Origin: Elizabethkingia argenteiflava | Lineage (GTDB): Bacteria > Bacteroidota > Bacteroidia > Flavobacteriales > Weeksellaceae | Direction of reading: 5' to 3' | DNA length: 47,005 nucleotides | Assembly: GCF_009904105.1 (NCBI RefSeq) | Contig: NZ_JAAABJ010000335.1 | Span: forward strand, 1 to 47,005 | Shown: positions 1-8,928 of the stretch, piece by piece | Layout: each line of letters opens with the position of its first letter | Numbering within the stretch: the stretch's first letter is position 1 | The notes under the pieces: model-generated | Databases searched by the model: none | Told to the model about the DNA's origin: nothing | The model's input: only the letters and a program-made list of their open reading frames with translations | Translations under genes and position numbers: made by a program

Positions 1-2
1 CC

Positions 3-116
3 TTTTCATGGTTTGATAATGATAGAAGGCTTTGCAGGAATTATCAACTCTTACATGAATCCTCCGAAAATATGACCAAATTATCTGCTATAAAATTATT
101 AATCAATAAAATTTAA
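3..116 (+). pseudogene. IS5-family transposase, C-terminal end only (cut by window edge)
   Basis: An open frame runs from the left edge to a TAA at 114-116 and gives 37 residues, including FSWFDNDRRLCRNYQ and ending KLLINKI. This matches the usual C-terminus of IS5-group DDE transposases, where a W-F/L-x-x-x-R-R-L segment is followed by a short hydrophobic helix. The start and catalytic residues lie outside the window, so it cannot be said whether the element is intact. No terminal inverted repeat was recognised downstream. Family assignment rests on this short tail only. Confidence 0.6.
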
Positions 117-874
117 ACAGGATCTTAATATAAGTTTTTCTATCCGTTCAGACAGGATTACCAAATCGGTTACCCGTAGATTTTTCCAAGTGGGTATAGC
201 GGCTTCGTTACTTTAGTTTTATAGCCATTTTACAGATATAGGAGTCTTCATCATAGATATTCGCGAAGCTTTTTTTAAAGAGATGAACATCAATTTGATA
301 ATTTGTGGTGAGATCACGGAGATAGTCATTAGAGCATAAGCCTTAAAATCTATGGTAAAGAAACCTATATTAAGAAGCCGAATACAGGTTTTATTTAAAT
401 ATGTTAAAACTCAAATTATCAATTTAACTGTTGGAAAAAAAATATGCAGCTCGAAAGGTTCTATATTATGCCTTTTGTTGAAAAATATCACAAGGTTTGT
501 GTTTACATTTTTCCTTCTATTTTCTCAAGTGTCAGATTCATGCCTTTAGAATTCACCGTATGATCTTTTTAAAGATTTGTTAAATAGTTTTGTACTCCAA
601 AATAAATCTTTAAAACTACTATGGATAGAGTTAGTCGCTAATTGATATAAAAAGCCCTATCAAAAGATAGGGCTTTTTAAATGGTTTATGATGGTATCTT
701 CAGAGGTTCAAAATTTTCGAAAACAGCACCAATGTGATGAAAATCGACTGATTAAAACCTTTTCAGGTCTTTCTTTATTTTTTCCATTTTAGTCTCTTGG
801 TATATTCAGAGAGTCATGTAACATGTATAGATTATGATTGTAAATTTATGTTGCTGGTGATTATCCTCATTAAC
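117..874. other. Gene-free stretch after the IS5 fragment, possible gene remnant
   Basis: No confident gene. On the plus strand the frame from 118 to a TAA at 337-339 is open except for one TAG at 214-216. Its reading (for example SDRITKSVTRRFFQ and DIREAFFKEMNINLIICGE) looks protein-like, but I do not recognise a family. A 65-codon frame at 352-549 has no family resemblance. A strong hairpin lies at 649-678. The rest, up to the aceA stop, shows nothing further. Confidence 0.4.
649..678. terminator. Bidirectional hairpin terminator
   Basis: Perfect 13-bp stem AAAAAGCCCTATC (649-661), loop AAAA, then GATAGGGCTTTTT (666-678). The T-run follows the stem on both strands. It lies about 200 bp past the aceA stop on the minus strand. 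On the plus strand it would end any transcript from the IS or the remnant region. Confidence 0.8.
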
Positions 875-2152
875 TTAAAATTGAGCAATTTCAGTAGAAT
901 CTTTTAAGGCTACCGTTGTCGCTTGTCCTGCGCTAATAATCGTTTGAATTTCATCAAAAAATCCTGTACCTACAAAGGACTGGTGCCGCCTTACAGCACG
1001 GAATCCTTCTTGCTGTAGCGCAAACTCTTTCTCCTGCAATTGAGAATAGCCTGCCATTCCATATTGACGGTAAGATTTCGCCAATTCAAACATAGAATGA
1101 TTAAGCGCGTGAAATCCTGCTAAGGTGATAAACTGAAATTTAAAGCCTAATGCCGCAAGATCTTCACGGAAGGTTTGCATCTCTCGTTGGTTCAATTTAG
1201 CCGCCCAATTAAAAGATGGTGAACAGTTATAAGCCAATAATTTACCGGGGTATTCTGCATGAATTGCTTCTGCAAATTGCCGTGCCTGATCTAAATTGGG
1301 ATGAGAGGTCTCCATCCAGAGCATATCCGCATAAGGAGCATAAGCCAAGCCCCTGGATATAGCCTGGTATAACCCCGCCTCTACTTTAAAAAAGCCTTCT
1401 GAGGTTCGCTCTCCGGTGATAAAAGATTTGTCCCTGTCGTCAATATCAGAGGTTAATAGCTCGGCGGCATCGGCATCGGTCCTAGCAATAATTATAGTAG
1501 GAACCCCACATACATCTGCAGCTAATCTTGCGGCAATTAATTTATTAACCGCTTCTTGAGTGGGTACCAAAACCTTACCTCCCAAGTGACCACACTTTTT
1601 AGCAGAAGACAATTGATCTTCAAAGTGAACTGCCGCAGCTCCCGCCTCTATCATTTGTTTCATGAGCTCATAAGCATTGAGTGTTCCCCCAAATCCCGCC
1701 TCCGCATCCGCAACAATAGGCACTAGATATTGTCTAGATGTGGTTTCTTTTTCTTTGTTAACGGACTGAATTTGATCTGCTCTTAATAAAGCATTATTGA
1801 TTTTCTTTACCACTGCTGGAACAGAGTTAGAAGGGTACAATGACTGGTCTGGGTACATTTCTCCTGAAAGGTTGGCGTCCGCTGCCACTTGCCAACCGCT
1901 GAGATAAATGGCTTCCAATCCGGCATCTACTTCCTGAACAGCTTGATTCCCCGTTAAAGCGCCTAATGCCGCTACATAGGACTGATGGTTTAGCTGGTGC
2001 CAGAATTTTTCTGCCATTAAATGGGCTATGCTATATTCTATTTTATAGCTCCCGCGTAACCGAAATACCTCTGATGGGGTATAAGGACGTACAATACCTT
2101 TCCATCTAGGGTTACTGTCCCAATCTTTTTGTAAGTGTTGAATTTTTTCCAT
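875..2152 (-). CDS. aceA: Isocitrate lyase
   Basis: Isocitrate lyase cleaves isocitrate to succinate and glyoxylate, the first step of the cytosolic glyoxylate shunt. At 425 residues it is full length. The signature [17 protein letters not shown] with the catalytic Cys is intact, as are [40 protein letters not shown] and the C-terminal STEIAQF. The order is aceB remnant, 47-bp gap, aceA on the minus strand, so the pair would be co-transcribed from the promoter shared with the divergent regulator. Since aceB upstream has two stop codons, expression of aceA may depend on read-through of the operon mRNA or on an unseen internal promoter. Function is certain by family; physiological use is doubtful without another malate synthase. 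Confidence 0.96.
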   Translation of the reverse strand: MEKIQHLQKDWDSNPRWKGIVRPYTPSEVFRLRGSYKIEYSIAHLMAEKFWHQLNHQSYVAALGALTGNQAVQEVDAGLEAIYLSGWQVAADANLSGEMYPDQSLYPSNSVPAVVKKINNALLRADQIQSVNKEKETTSRQYLVPIVADAEAGFGGTLNAYELMKQMIEAGAAAVHFEDQLSSAKKCGHLGGKVLVPTQEAVNKLIAARLAADVCGVPTIIIARTDADAAELLTSDIDDRDKSFITGERTSEGFFKVEAGLYQAISRGLAYAPYADMLWMETSHPNLDQARQFAEAIHAEYPGKLLAYNCSPSFNWAAKLNQREMQTFREDLAALGFKFQFITLAGFHALNHSMFELAKSYRQYGMAGYSQLQEKEFALQQEGFRAVRRHQSFVGTGFFDEIQTIISAGQATTVALKDSTEIAQF

Positions 2153-2199
2153 GTTTCTATTTTTTGATTTATCGTTATAGCCAGGCTGAGTGGTATATT

Positions 2200-3765
2200 C
2201 TAAATATATTCATAGGCTTTAAGTGTTAAAAAATCTTCAAACTTCGCCTCAAACACCATATTCTGTAAAAGCTGAGTTGCTAAACCAAATTTTCCACTGG
2301 TATATCGGGATTCACCTACATATTTTTTTATTTTTTCTAACTCTTCATCCTGCCATTTCAAGTAGTTTTCTTGAGTTAGATACTGACCCTCCTCTAAGGG
2401 AATCGCCATGTGAAAGACCTGCCATAGTTATGTTCTCGATATTTCTGCGGTAGCCGCATCCTCCATTAAATTATAAATGGCCGCAGCCCCTACTCCACTC
2501 AACCATGATTCTATGTATAAAATACTCACATTTATATTCTTACGCATACCCACTTGGGTAAGGCTGCCTTGAGGAATACGCAACAAATCGGCTTCTGAAA
2601 TTTTATATTCTTCTTTTTTATTGTAGATCTGATTAAAAGTGGGCATCCCTGCATCAAAAGTCTCCTTAGCAATACCAACCAAAGCAGGATGGGCGACCCA
2701 GGTGCCATCATGACCATTTTTTACTTCACGTTCTTGATCAGCCCGTACTTGATCAAAAGCAATTTTATTAGCCTCTTCATTATTTTTCACGGGAATCTGA
2801 GCTGCCATACCTCCGATAGCAGAAACCCCTCTTTTATGACAAGTCTTCACCAACAGCTTTGAGTAGGAACTCATAAAATGAGTGGTCATGGTAACCCAAT
2901 CCCTATCCGGAAGAATAAATCGTGAAATCTTTCTAAATTTTTTAATAAAAGAAAAAATATAATCCCAACGCCCGCAATTAAGCCCCGCCATATGCTCTTT
3001 TAAGCTATAAATAATTTCATCCATCTGGAAGGCAGCCGTTATGGTCTCTATTAAAACTGTTGCTTTTATAGTGTGAGGCGGAATTTTCATATAGTTTTCA
3101 GAAAATATAAAGACTTCACTCCACCATGAAGATTCATAATAATTTTCCAATTTAGGCAGGTAGAAATAAGGTCCATAGCCCTGTTGAATCTGCTTTTTAG
3201 CGTTTAAAAAGAAAAAAATTCCAAAATCGATCAGAGAACCGGAGGCTTCTTCACCCTGAATTAAAATATGTTTTTCATTCAGATGTAAACCTCGAACACG
3301 CACGAATAAGGTAGCGAGCTTTTCACCTAAACTATATTTTTTCCCATCGTTTTCGAAATTTATGTTTCCATCAATGAGATCTCGAAGGTTCTGCTGCCCC
3401 TCCATTATATTCTCCCAGGTAGGTGCATTGCTATCTTCAAAATCAGCCATAAAACAATTGGCTCCAGAATTCATGGCATTAATAATCATCTTCCTATCCA
3501 CGGGGCCCGTAATTTATACCCGTCTATCCCACAAGGTCTTGGGTAAGGCATCGCAAATCCAATCACCATTCCGTATTTCTCTAGTCTCATCCAAAAATGC
3601 AGGTAGAATTCCATCATCAAAATATTTTTGTTGAGATTCCCTACGCTTGAGCAGTAATCTCCGTGTTGCATTAAATTTTTCGTGAAGAGCTACTAAAAAA
3701 TTCTGTAAATCAGAAGAATAAATATCACTGTATTTTTTAGCATGTTGAATACTAAAATTTTTCAT
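2200..3765 (-). pseudogene. aceB: Malate synthase A, broken by two in-frame stop codons
   Basis: The reading frame is continuous over 521 codons, the usual length for malate synthase A, but is interrupted by TAA at 3514-3516 (codon 84) and TAA at 2428-2430 (codon 446). The first stop lies inside the conserved WDRRV-[E]-ITGPVDRK, where family members have Glu (GAA to TAA). The second lies in AEISRT-[Q]-LWQ, where Gln is usual (CAA to TAA). No frameshift is needed. Retained motifs include MADFEDSNAPTWEN, GLNCGRWDYIFSFIKKFR, HDGTWVAHPAL and NLMEDAATAEISR with the catalytic Asp. Drift is visible in VRVRGLH (usually VRPRGWH) and in the segment after the second stop (WQVFHMAIPL). The enzyme would condense glyoxylate with acetyl-CoA. 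I infer a non-functional gene unless the stops are sequencing errors. Confidence 0.9.
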
Positions 3766-3773
3766 GCCTTAAT

Positions 3774-3826
3774 TTTTCACTAATGTAAATAAATAAATTT
3801 TCACTGAAAGCGAATTTTCGCTAAAA
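3774..3826. promoter_or_regulatory. Three direct repeats and a palindrome in the aceB/regulator gap (candidate operator)
   Basis: The 113-bp divergent gap holds TTTTCACTAATG (3774-3785), TTTTCACTGAAA (3798-3809) and TTTTCGCTAAAA (3815-3826), consensus TTTTCRCTRAWR. The last two are 17 bp apart. AGCGAA-TT-TTCGCT at 3809-3822 is also a perfect inverted repeat. The position between a glyoxylate operon and a divergent DNA-binding regulator suggests binding sites of that regulator. This is inference. Confidence 0.45.
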
Positions 3827-3878
3827 CTAGGAAATAAATATTAGTCGAATAATAGCTTATATTTTTTATCTTTATTTC

Positions 3879-5360
3879 ATGAATATTGAGAGTGATTATA
3901 TCCGCACTATTTTCGGGGTAAAACTGAAGCAATTACGTCAAAAAAAAAACTGGTCTCTACATGAGGTATCTGAAAAAACAGGGATGTCAAAATCCTATTT
4001 AAACGAGATTGAAAAGGGGAAAAAATACCCCAAACATGACAAGATACTAGCGCTTTCCAATGCTCTAGGCTGTAGTTTTAACGACCTGGTCTCTACCCAA
4101 CTGGATAAAAATCTAGCTCCCATAGGAGATCTGATAAGGAAAGATTTCTTTCGTGAACTCCCTTTAGAACTGTTTGGAATCAATAAGAATTCTCTTATCA
4201 ATATCGTAAGCGAAGCTCCCAAGAAAGTCAATGCATTTATCAACACTCTTATAGAAGTGGCCCATACCTACGATCTGGATAAAGATCTTTTTTATCTGTC
4301 GGTACTGCGCTCACTACAGGAACTCTATAATAATTATTTCCCAGAAATTGAAGATAAAGCGATTGAGTTTACTAAAAAATACAAGCTGCAAAGCATTAAT
4401 ATCGCCTTGCTAGAGGATATTTTACAACGAGATTGTGCATACCATATCTATTATGAGGATTATGAAAGACAAGGCCCCTTAAAGCACCTGCGCTCTTTAT
4501 TTTGTTCCGAAAATAAAATCCTCTCTATCAACCAAAAGCTGGCAGAGCAACAAAAACTCTTTATACTTGCAAAAGAAATAGGCTTCGAATTTTTACAATT
4601 ACAACCCCGCCCCAATACCTATACATGGCTAAAGTTTACGAATTTCGACAGTTTGCTTAACAATTTTTATGCGGCTTATTTTGCTGGTTGTTTATTAATT
4701 CCTAAAGATGAATTGATACAGGAAACCAAAAACATCCTGAGTAGAAAAGAATGGTCTAATGAATATTTTGATTACCTCATTGAAAGAAATACCCAATCTC
4801 CCGAAACGCTGTTCTACAGACTAACCAATATTCTTCCCGAATATTTTGGGATGAAGGATATTTTCTATATATGCTTTGTTAAATCAAGGAATCAGGATAA
4901 AATAGATATTCATAAGGAACTACATCTTAATCGACGCCAAGCACCCCATGCGAATACGGCCAAAGAACATTATTGCCGGCGTTGGATTGCAATAAAAAAC
5001 ATGCAGAATCTATTCCATTCAAAAAGGCTTACCTCCATACAGATATCGGAATACGAAAATTCTGGACTTAATTATTTAGTCATTTCGACCTCACAAAGAG
5101 ATCCTTTCTCCGATGGGAATAATAGAAGTTACTGTCTTGGGATTTTACTGGATCCGGAAACGACAAAACAGATAAAATTCTTAAAGAATATTCCCAGAGA
5201 AAATGTAGGTGTTACTTGTGAATGCTGCTCGATTAAAGACTGTGAAGTTCGCCAAATAGCCCCCTTAAAACTTGAAAAACGCGCCTTGAACGAAGAAATA
5301 CAACTGTCGGTAGAAGAAAAATTAAAACAGCTTAAAAACAGAATATTCAGCACCTCCTAA
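3879..5360 (+). CDS. XRE-family regulator with ScfR/RamB-like architecture, likely controls the glyoxylate genes
   Basis: 493 residues. Residues about 11-65 form a helix-turn-helix of the Xre type (LRQKKNWSLHEVSEKTGMS, then YLNEIEKGKKYP). The middle resembles the ImmA/IrrE-like region of the short-chain-acyl regulator group, but the metallopeptidase HExxH site is degenerate (FILAKEIGFEFL). The C-terminus has the cysteine cluster CECCSIKDC near residues 446-456, typical of the DUF2083/ScfR domain. Known members include RamB, which represses aceA and aceB in Corynebacterium. Divergent placement next to aceBA supports the same role here, as inference. comF follows after 12 bp. A near-match -7 box, TATCTTTA at 3867-3874, sits 4 nt before the ATG. 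Confidence 0.85.
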   Translation: MNIESDYIRTIFGVKLKQLRQKKNWSLHEVSEKTGMSKSYLNEIEKGKKYPKHDKILALSNALGCSFNDLVSTQLDKNLAPIGDLIRKDFFRELPLELFGINKNSLINIVSEAPKKVNAFINTLIEVAHTYDLDKDLFYLSVLRSLQELYNNYFPEIEDKAIEFTKKYKLQSINIALLEDILQRDCAYHIYYEDYERQGPLKHLRSLFCSENKILSINQKLAEQQKLFILAKEIGFEFLQLQPRPNTYTWLKFTNFDSLLNNFYAAYFAGCLLIPKDELIQETKNILSRKEWSNEYFDYLIERNTQSPETLFYRLTNILPEYFGMKDIFYICFVKSRNQDKIDIHKELHLNRRQAPHANTAKEHYCRRWIAIKNMQNLFHSKRLTSIQISEYENSGLNYLVISTSQRDPFSDGNNRSYCLGILLDPETTKQIKFLKNIPRENVGVTCECCSIKDCEVRQIAPLKLEKRALNEEIQLSVEEKLKQLKNRIFSTS

Positions 5361-5372
5361 ATCTATAAGTTT

Positions 5373-6026
5373 ATGAACTTTGTCACAGATCTATTATTTC
5401 CCAACCGTTGCCTCAATTGTAATCATATTATTTATAATCAGGATATTATTTGTGAACAATGCTATGATCAAATCAATTTCACTCACTGGGAGGCCTTAAA
5501 GCAGAATCCATTAAAACTGAAGCTCAACACACTTTTTCCGGTAAGGGAAACTTATGCTCTAATGCATTTTGAAAAGCAAGGACTTTGCAGGAAAATCATT
5601 CATCACCTTAAGTACAAACACCGGGAAAATATTGGGCGGCAATTAGCTAAATGGACTGTAAAAAAAATAAAACTCCACATAAAACCCGATTTGCTGATTA
5701 ATATTCCTCTTCATCCCAGGAAAATGAAAAAGAGAGGCTACAATCAACTTCACCTCTATACGGAAACGCTATCACATGCCTGGGGAATACCTTTTGATCA
5801 TCATTATTTAAAAAGAATAACGCATCATAAGCCTCAAGCCGGAAAAAACAGGCTAAGTCGCCAACACAACACCGAAATTTTCACGGTACCTTTGGCTAGG
5901 TGCAATACTCATTTTCTCCTCATAGATGATATTTGCACTACAGGAAATACTATGGCCGGATGTGCATGGAAAATATTAGAAGCCTCCAACAACAGCATTA
6001 GTATTCTGGTAATGGCGATAGATTGA
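5373..6026 (+). CDS. comF: ComF family phosphoribosyltransferase-like protein
   Basis: 217 residues. An N-terminal zinc-ribbon-like part (LFPNRCLNCNHIIYNQDIIC followed by EQC, residues about 9-33) is followed by a type I phosphoribosyltransferase fold. Its PRPP loop is FLLIDDICTTGNTM near residue 185. KPQAGKNRLSRQHN is also typical of ComF/GntX proteins. ComF is needed for DNA import during natural transformation in several bacteria, but the biochemical reaction is unsettled. It lies 12 bp after the regulator gene, so the two are probably co-transcribed. It converges on upp with 11 bp between stops. Confidence 0.88.
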   Translation: MNFVTDLLFPNRCLNCNHIIYNQDIICEQCYDQINFTHWEALKQNPLKLKLNTLFPVRETYALMHFEKQGLCRKIIHHLKYKHRENIGRQLAKWTVKKIKLHIKPDLLINIPLHPRKMKKRGYNQLHLYTETLSHAWGIPFDHHYLKRITHHKPQAGKNRLSRQHNTEIFTVPLARCNTHFLLIDDICTTGNTMAGCAWKILEASNNSISILVMAID

Positions 6027-6037
6027 TCTTAATATAT

Positions 6038-6688
6038 TTATCGCTGTAATTTTTCACCATAAGAAAGATCTCCAGCATCCCCTAATCCAGGCTTAATATA
6101 GCCTTTGTCTGTTAAAGCCCCATCTACCGCCCCTATCCATAGATAGGCATCTGGGTAAGCGTTTCGAATCACTTCAATACCTTGTTCACTAGCAACAGCA
6201 GATACAATATGCATTTGAGAAGGTTTGCCGTGGGTAAGCAAATCCTTAACGGCTTCAATAAGAGATGCTCCAGTGGCTAGCATAGGATCGACTACAATTA
6301 AAGGTCGCCCTGTTAAGTCGGGACAGGTGAGGTAATCTTGCTTAATGGAGAAATAATCGTTTGAATCATGTTTACGGTAGGCCGCAACAAAACCGCAATC
6401 CGCTTTGTCAAAATAATTTAAAACACCCTGAAATAAGGGCACTCCGGCTCGTAGTATGGTAGTTAATACCGGTTGTACTGCTATTTCTTTTGCTTTAATT
6501 GATTCGAGAGGTGTAATAATTTCAATTTCTTTCTGCTCGAGTCTCTTGCTAATCTCAAGTGCAGCAACCTCTCCGATGCGTTCCATATTTCTGCGGAATC
6601 TCATCCTATCTCGCTGTACCTCAACATCTCTTAAATCATTGATCCACGAGTTGACAAGAGAGAAGTTTTCTGATAAAATATAAAGCAT
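6038..6688 (-). CDS. upp: Uracil phosphoribosyltransferase
   Basis: Converts uracil and PRPP to UMP in pyrimidine salvage, in the cytosol. 216 residues, normal length. It shows LTTILRAGVPLFQG, the PRPP-binding VVDPMLATGASLIEAV and the C-terminal GLGDAGDLSYG, which contacts uracil. The gene is monocistronic. A consensus -7 box on the minus strand (6711-6718) lies 22 nt before the ATG. No clear terminator is seen in the 11 bp between it and the convergent comF, so the 3' ends of the two mRNAs may overlap. Confidence 0.96.
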   Translation of the reverse strand: MLYILSENFSLVNSWINDLRDVEVQRDRMRFRRNMERIGEVAALEISKRLEQKEIEIITPLESIKAKEIAVQPVLTTILRAGVPLFQGVLNYFDKADCGFVAAYRKHDSNDYFSIKQDYLTCPDLTGRPLIVVDPMLATGASLIEAVKDLLTHGKPSQMHIVSAVASEQGIEVIRNAYPDAYLWIGAVDGALTDKGYIKPGLGDAGDLSYGEKLQR

Positions 6689-6710
6689 GTTTTTCTATTT
6701 TTGAGTGGCG

Positions 6711-6718
6711 CAAAAATA
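6711..6718 (-). promoter_or_regulatory. -7 box upstream of upp
   Basis: Minus-strand TATTTTTG fits the Bacteroidota -7 consensus TAnnTTTG. It lies 22 nt before the upp start codon. Confidence 0.55.
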
Positions 6719-6822
6719 CAATTAAAAAGCCGAATCACCCCCTCGTATCTCTACAAAAATTAAGATGACATCTCGAGTTAAGAAACTTCTATATTTAAAT
6801 AGGCTCCCCCCTATAGGGCTAA

Positions 6823-6862
6823 AAAAAACCTTTCAAAGATTGGTTACTTTGAAAGGTTTTTT
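6823..6862. terminator. Hairpin terminator downstream of der
   Basis: A 16-bp stem, with arms at 6823-6838 (AACCTTTCAAAG at its core) and 6847-6862, flanks an 8-nt loop. A-runs and T-runs on the two sides allow termination in both directions. It lies directly past the der stop on the minus strand. Confidence 0.85.
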
Positions 6863-6865
6863 ATT

Positions 6866-8176
6866 TTATTTTTGCCTAAAATATACTTCTATTGGAACCC
6901 CTGTAAATCCAAACTCTTTTCGAAGTTGGTTTTCGGTAAATCTCTTGTAAGGCTCCTTAACGTACTGAGGGAGATTACAGAAAAACACAAATTGAGGTGA
7001 AGGGGTGGGCAGCTGAACGCAATATTTAATTTTGATATACTTACCTTTAATGGCTGGAGGCGGCGTTCCTTCAAAAATCGGAAGCATAACTTCATTAAGT
7101 TTAGAAGTTTTAATTTTCTTCTTACGATTTTCATATACTTCCATCACCACTTCTACCGCTTTAAGAATCCTTTGTTTGGTAAGTGCAGATACAAATAATA
7201 TAGGAATATCAGAAAACTGTCCAATTTTATGGCGAATGGCTTTCTCAAAATCACGCATGGTATTGGTTTGTTTATTTTCCACCAAATCCCATTTGTTAAC
7301 CAAAATCACAATGCCTTTTCTATTTCTCTGAGCAATTCCAAAAATACTCATATCCTGAGCCTCCCAACCTAAGGTAGCATCTACCATAATGACTACCACA
7401 TCGGAATTTTCAATCGCTCTAACAGAACGCATTACAGAATAAAATTCCAAATCTTCAGAAACTCTATTTTTCCGTCGCATTCCTGCGGTATCCACCAAAA
7501 CAAATTCATGTCCAAATTTTTTATATAAACTCTGAATACTGTCTCTGGTCGTGCCTGCGATGTCGGTTACAATATTACGCTCATTATCCAACAAAGCATT
7601 GGTCATGGTAGATTTTCCTACATTAGGACGCCCCACAATTGTAATTTTAGGAAGCCCCTCAAAAGGATCTTTATATCCGGTGGTAGGAAACTCCTTTACT
7701 ATATCATCTAACAAATCTCCCGTTCCCGAGCCTGTAGCCGAGGAGAGCGTATAATATTTATCAATTCCTAGCTGATAAAATTCAGTCGCCGGAAGTTCTT
7801 CTTTCGAAGAATCTACCTTATTCACCACAATATAAATGGGTTTATTGGATCTTCTGAGCAAATTATAGATTTCAGTATCTGTATCTGTCAATCCCTCTTC
7901 TACGTTCATCATAAAGATAATAGAAGTCGCCTCATCAATGGCCAATTGTACTTGTTTACGAATTTCTTCTTCAAAAATATCCTGTGAACCTACATCATAT
8001 CCTCCGGTATCAATTACAGTAAATTCGATACCGTTCCACTCAGATTTGCCATAGTGCCTGTCCCGGGTAACCCCAGCCGTAGAGTCTACAATCGCTTCTC
8101 GTCTCTCTAAAAGTCTATTAAATAGTGTGGATTTTCCTACGTTGGGTCTCCCAACGATTGCAACGATATTCGACAT
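6866..8176 (-). CDS. der: Ribosome biogenesis GTPase Der (EngA)
   Basis: A double GTPase needed for 50S subunit maturation. 436 residues. The first G domain begins at residue 4 (IVAIVGRPNVGKSTLFNRLL) with NKVD as its G4 motif. The second repeats GRPNVGKST near residue 184 with DTAGMRRK and NKWD. A KH-like C-terminal domain follows and ends with GVPIEVYFRQK. It is monocistronic, with a -7 box on the minus strand at 8249-8256 and a strong terminator. Its leader of about 70 nt contains a short hairpin, CTCCAA-CGA-TTGGAG (8216-8230). Confidence 0.97.
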   Translation of the reverse strand: MSNIVAIVGRPNVGKSTLFNRLLERREAIVDSTAGVTRDRHYGKSEWNGIEFTVIDTGGYDVGSQDIFEEEIRKQVQLAIDEATSIIFMMNVEEGLTDTDTEIYNLLRRSNKPIYIVVNKVDSSKEELPATEFYQLGIDKYYTLSSATGSGTGDLLDDIVKEFPTTGYKDPFEGLPKITIVGRPNVGKSTMTNALLDNERNIVTDIAGTTRDSIQSLYKKFGHEFVLVDTAGMRRKNRVSEDLEFYSVMRSVRAIENSDVVVIMVDATLGWEAQDMSIFGIAQRNRKGIVILVNKWDLVENKQTNTMRDFEKAIRHKIGQFSDIPILFVSALTKQRILKAVEVVMEVYENRKKKIKTSKLNEVMLPIFEGTPPPAIKGKYIKIKYCVQLPTPSPQFVFFCNLPQYVKEPYKRFTENQLRKEFGFTGVPIEVYFRQK

Positions 8177-8248
8177 GAAAATTTTGTTTAATAATTTTTG
8201 ATTATTAATGGGTTACTCCAACGATTGGAGCCCAAAATTTTTTTTTTG

Positions 8249-8256
8249 CAAAGATA
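8249..8256 (-). promoter_or_regulatory. -7 box upstream of der
   Basis: Minus-strand TATCTTTG, matching TAnnTTTG, 72 nt before the der ATG. A 6-bp inverted repeat at 8216-8230 would lie in the 5' leader. Confidence 0.5.
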
Positions 8257-8403
8257 TAAATTTAGTTGATAGTATAAGTTTTGTTTTTTTTATATAAAAA
8301 CTACCTTTCCAGAAGTCGCAAATTTATAAAAGCCTTCTCTCATTATGCCTTAAAGCTAGGGTAAAATTAAATATATTAGTAGGAGTAACTATAATATTTT
8401 TTA

Positions 8404-8411
8404 TAACTTTG
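8404..8411 (+). promoter_or_regulatory. -7 box upstream of the DCC-family gene
   Basis: TAACTTTG matches TAnnTTTG and lies 17 nt before the ATG at 8429. Confidence 0.55.
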
Positions 8412-8428
8412 ATACAAAGACCGCGAAA

Positions 8429-8848
8429 ATGCATTTACAGAATAAACATATTGTACTGTATGATGGGGATTGCCCTTATTGTAACTATTGGGTGAAATTT
8501 ATCCTGAATCATGACAATCAGGATAAATTTATGTTTGCAACTTTGCAATCGGATTTTGGTCAGGATTTTTTGAAGAAGAGAAATTTAGATCACCGCCAAT
8601 TCACCACTATTTATTTACTCAAACCCCACGAATATTACTTGATAAAATCTACCGCTATTTTTAAAATACTCTCTTTAATTGGGGGGATTTACCTGCCTTT
8701 ATCCTGGTTAAGGTTTTTTCCTAGATTTATTTGTGATAAACTTTATGATTTTGTCTCTCGAAATCGAAAGAAGATGAACGTTAAAAGTTGCCCTATATTA
8801 ACCCACAAGGAGCGAGAAAAATTTCTGACCGATCCTATCTTATTTTAA
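8429..8848 (+). CDS. DCC-family (DUF393) thiol-disulfide oxidoreductase-like protein
   Basis: 139 residues. Near the N-terminus it carries the family motif YDGDCPYCNYW, a thioredoxin-like CxxC after a D-x-D-C signature that gives the DCC family its name. A hydrophobic helix, FKILSLIGGIYLPLSWL, in the second half fits the family's membrane-associated segment. Substrate and role are not established. It stands alone between der (divergent) and DUF4290, with its own -7 box. Confidence 0.88.
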   Translation: MHLQNKHIVLYDGDCPYCNYWVKFILNHDNQDKFMFATLQSDFGQDFLKKRNLDHRQFTTIYLLKPHEYYLIKSTAIFKILSLIGGIYLPLSWLRFFPRFICDKLYDFVSRNRKKMNVKSCPILTHKEREKFLTDPILF

Positions 8849-8894
8849 TCCTGCCCCCTCGGTAACACAACGATAAAAACCAAAATAAAAATAC

Positions 8895-8902
8895 TATCTT
8901 TG
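8895..8902 (+). promoter_or_regulatory. -7 box upstream of DUF4290-murA
   Basis: TATCTTTG, 26 nt before the DUF4290 start codon. It probably drives both DUF4290 and murA. Confidence 0.55.
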
Positions 8903-8928
8903 GAGCCTGTTTTATACCTATTAGATTC

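Noticed and set aside
352-549. 65-codon frame near the left end
   Set aside because: No family resemblance and a composition like translated AT-rich non-coding DNA. It lies in an eroded region after an IS fragment.
2223-2453. Plus-strand frame inside aceB
   Set aside because: It is a shadow of the malate synthase reading on the other strand.
2200-3765. TAA recoded as Gln or Glu in aceB
   Set aside because: Confident genes here (for example HU, the regulator and dcp) end at TAA at family-typical lengths, so TAA is an ordinary stop.
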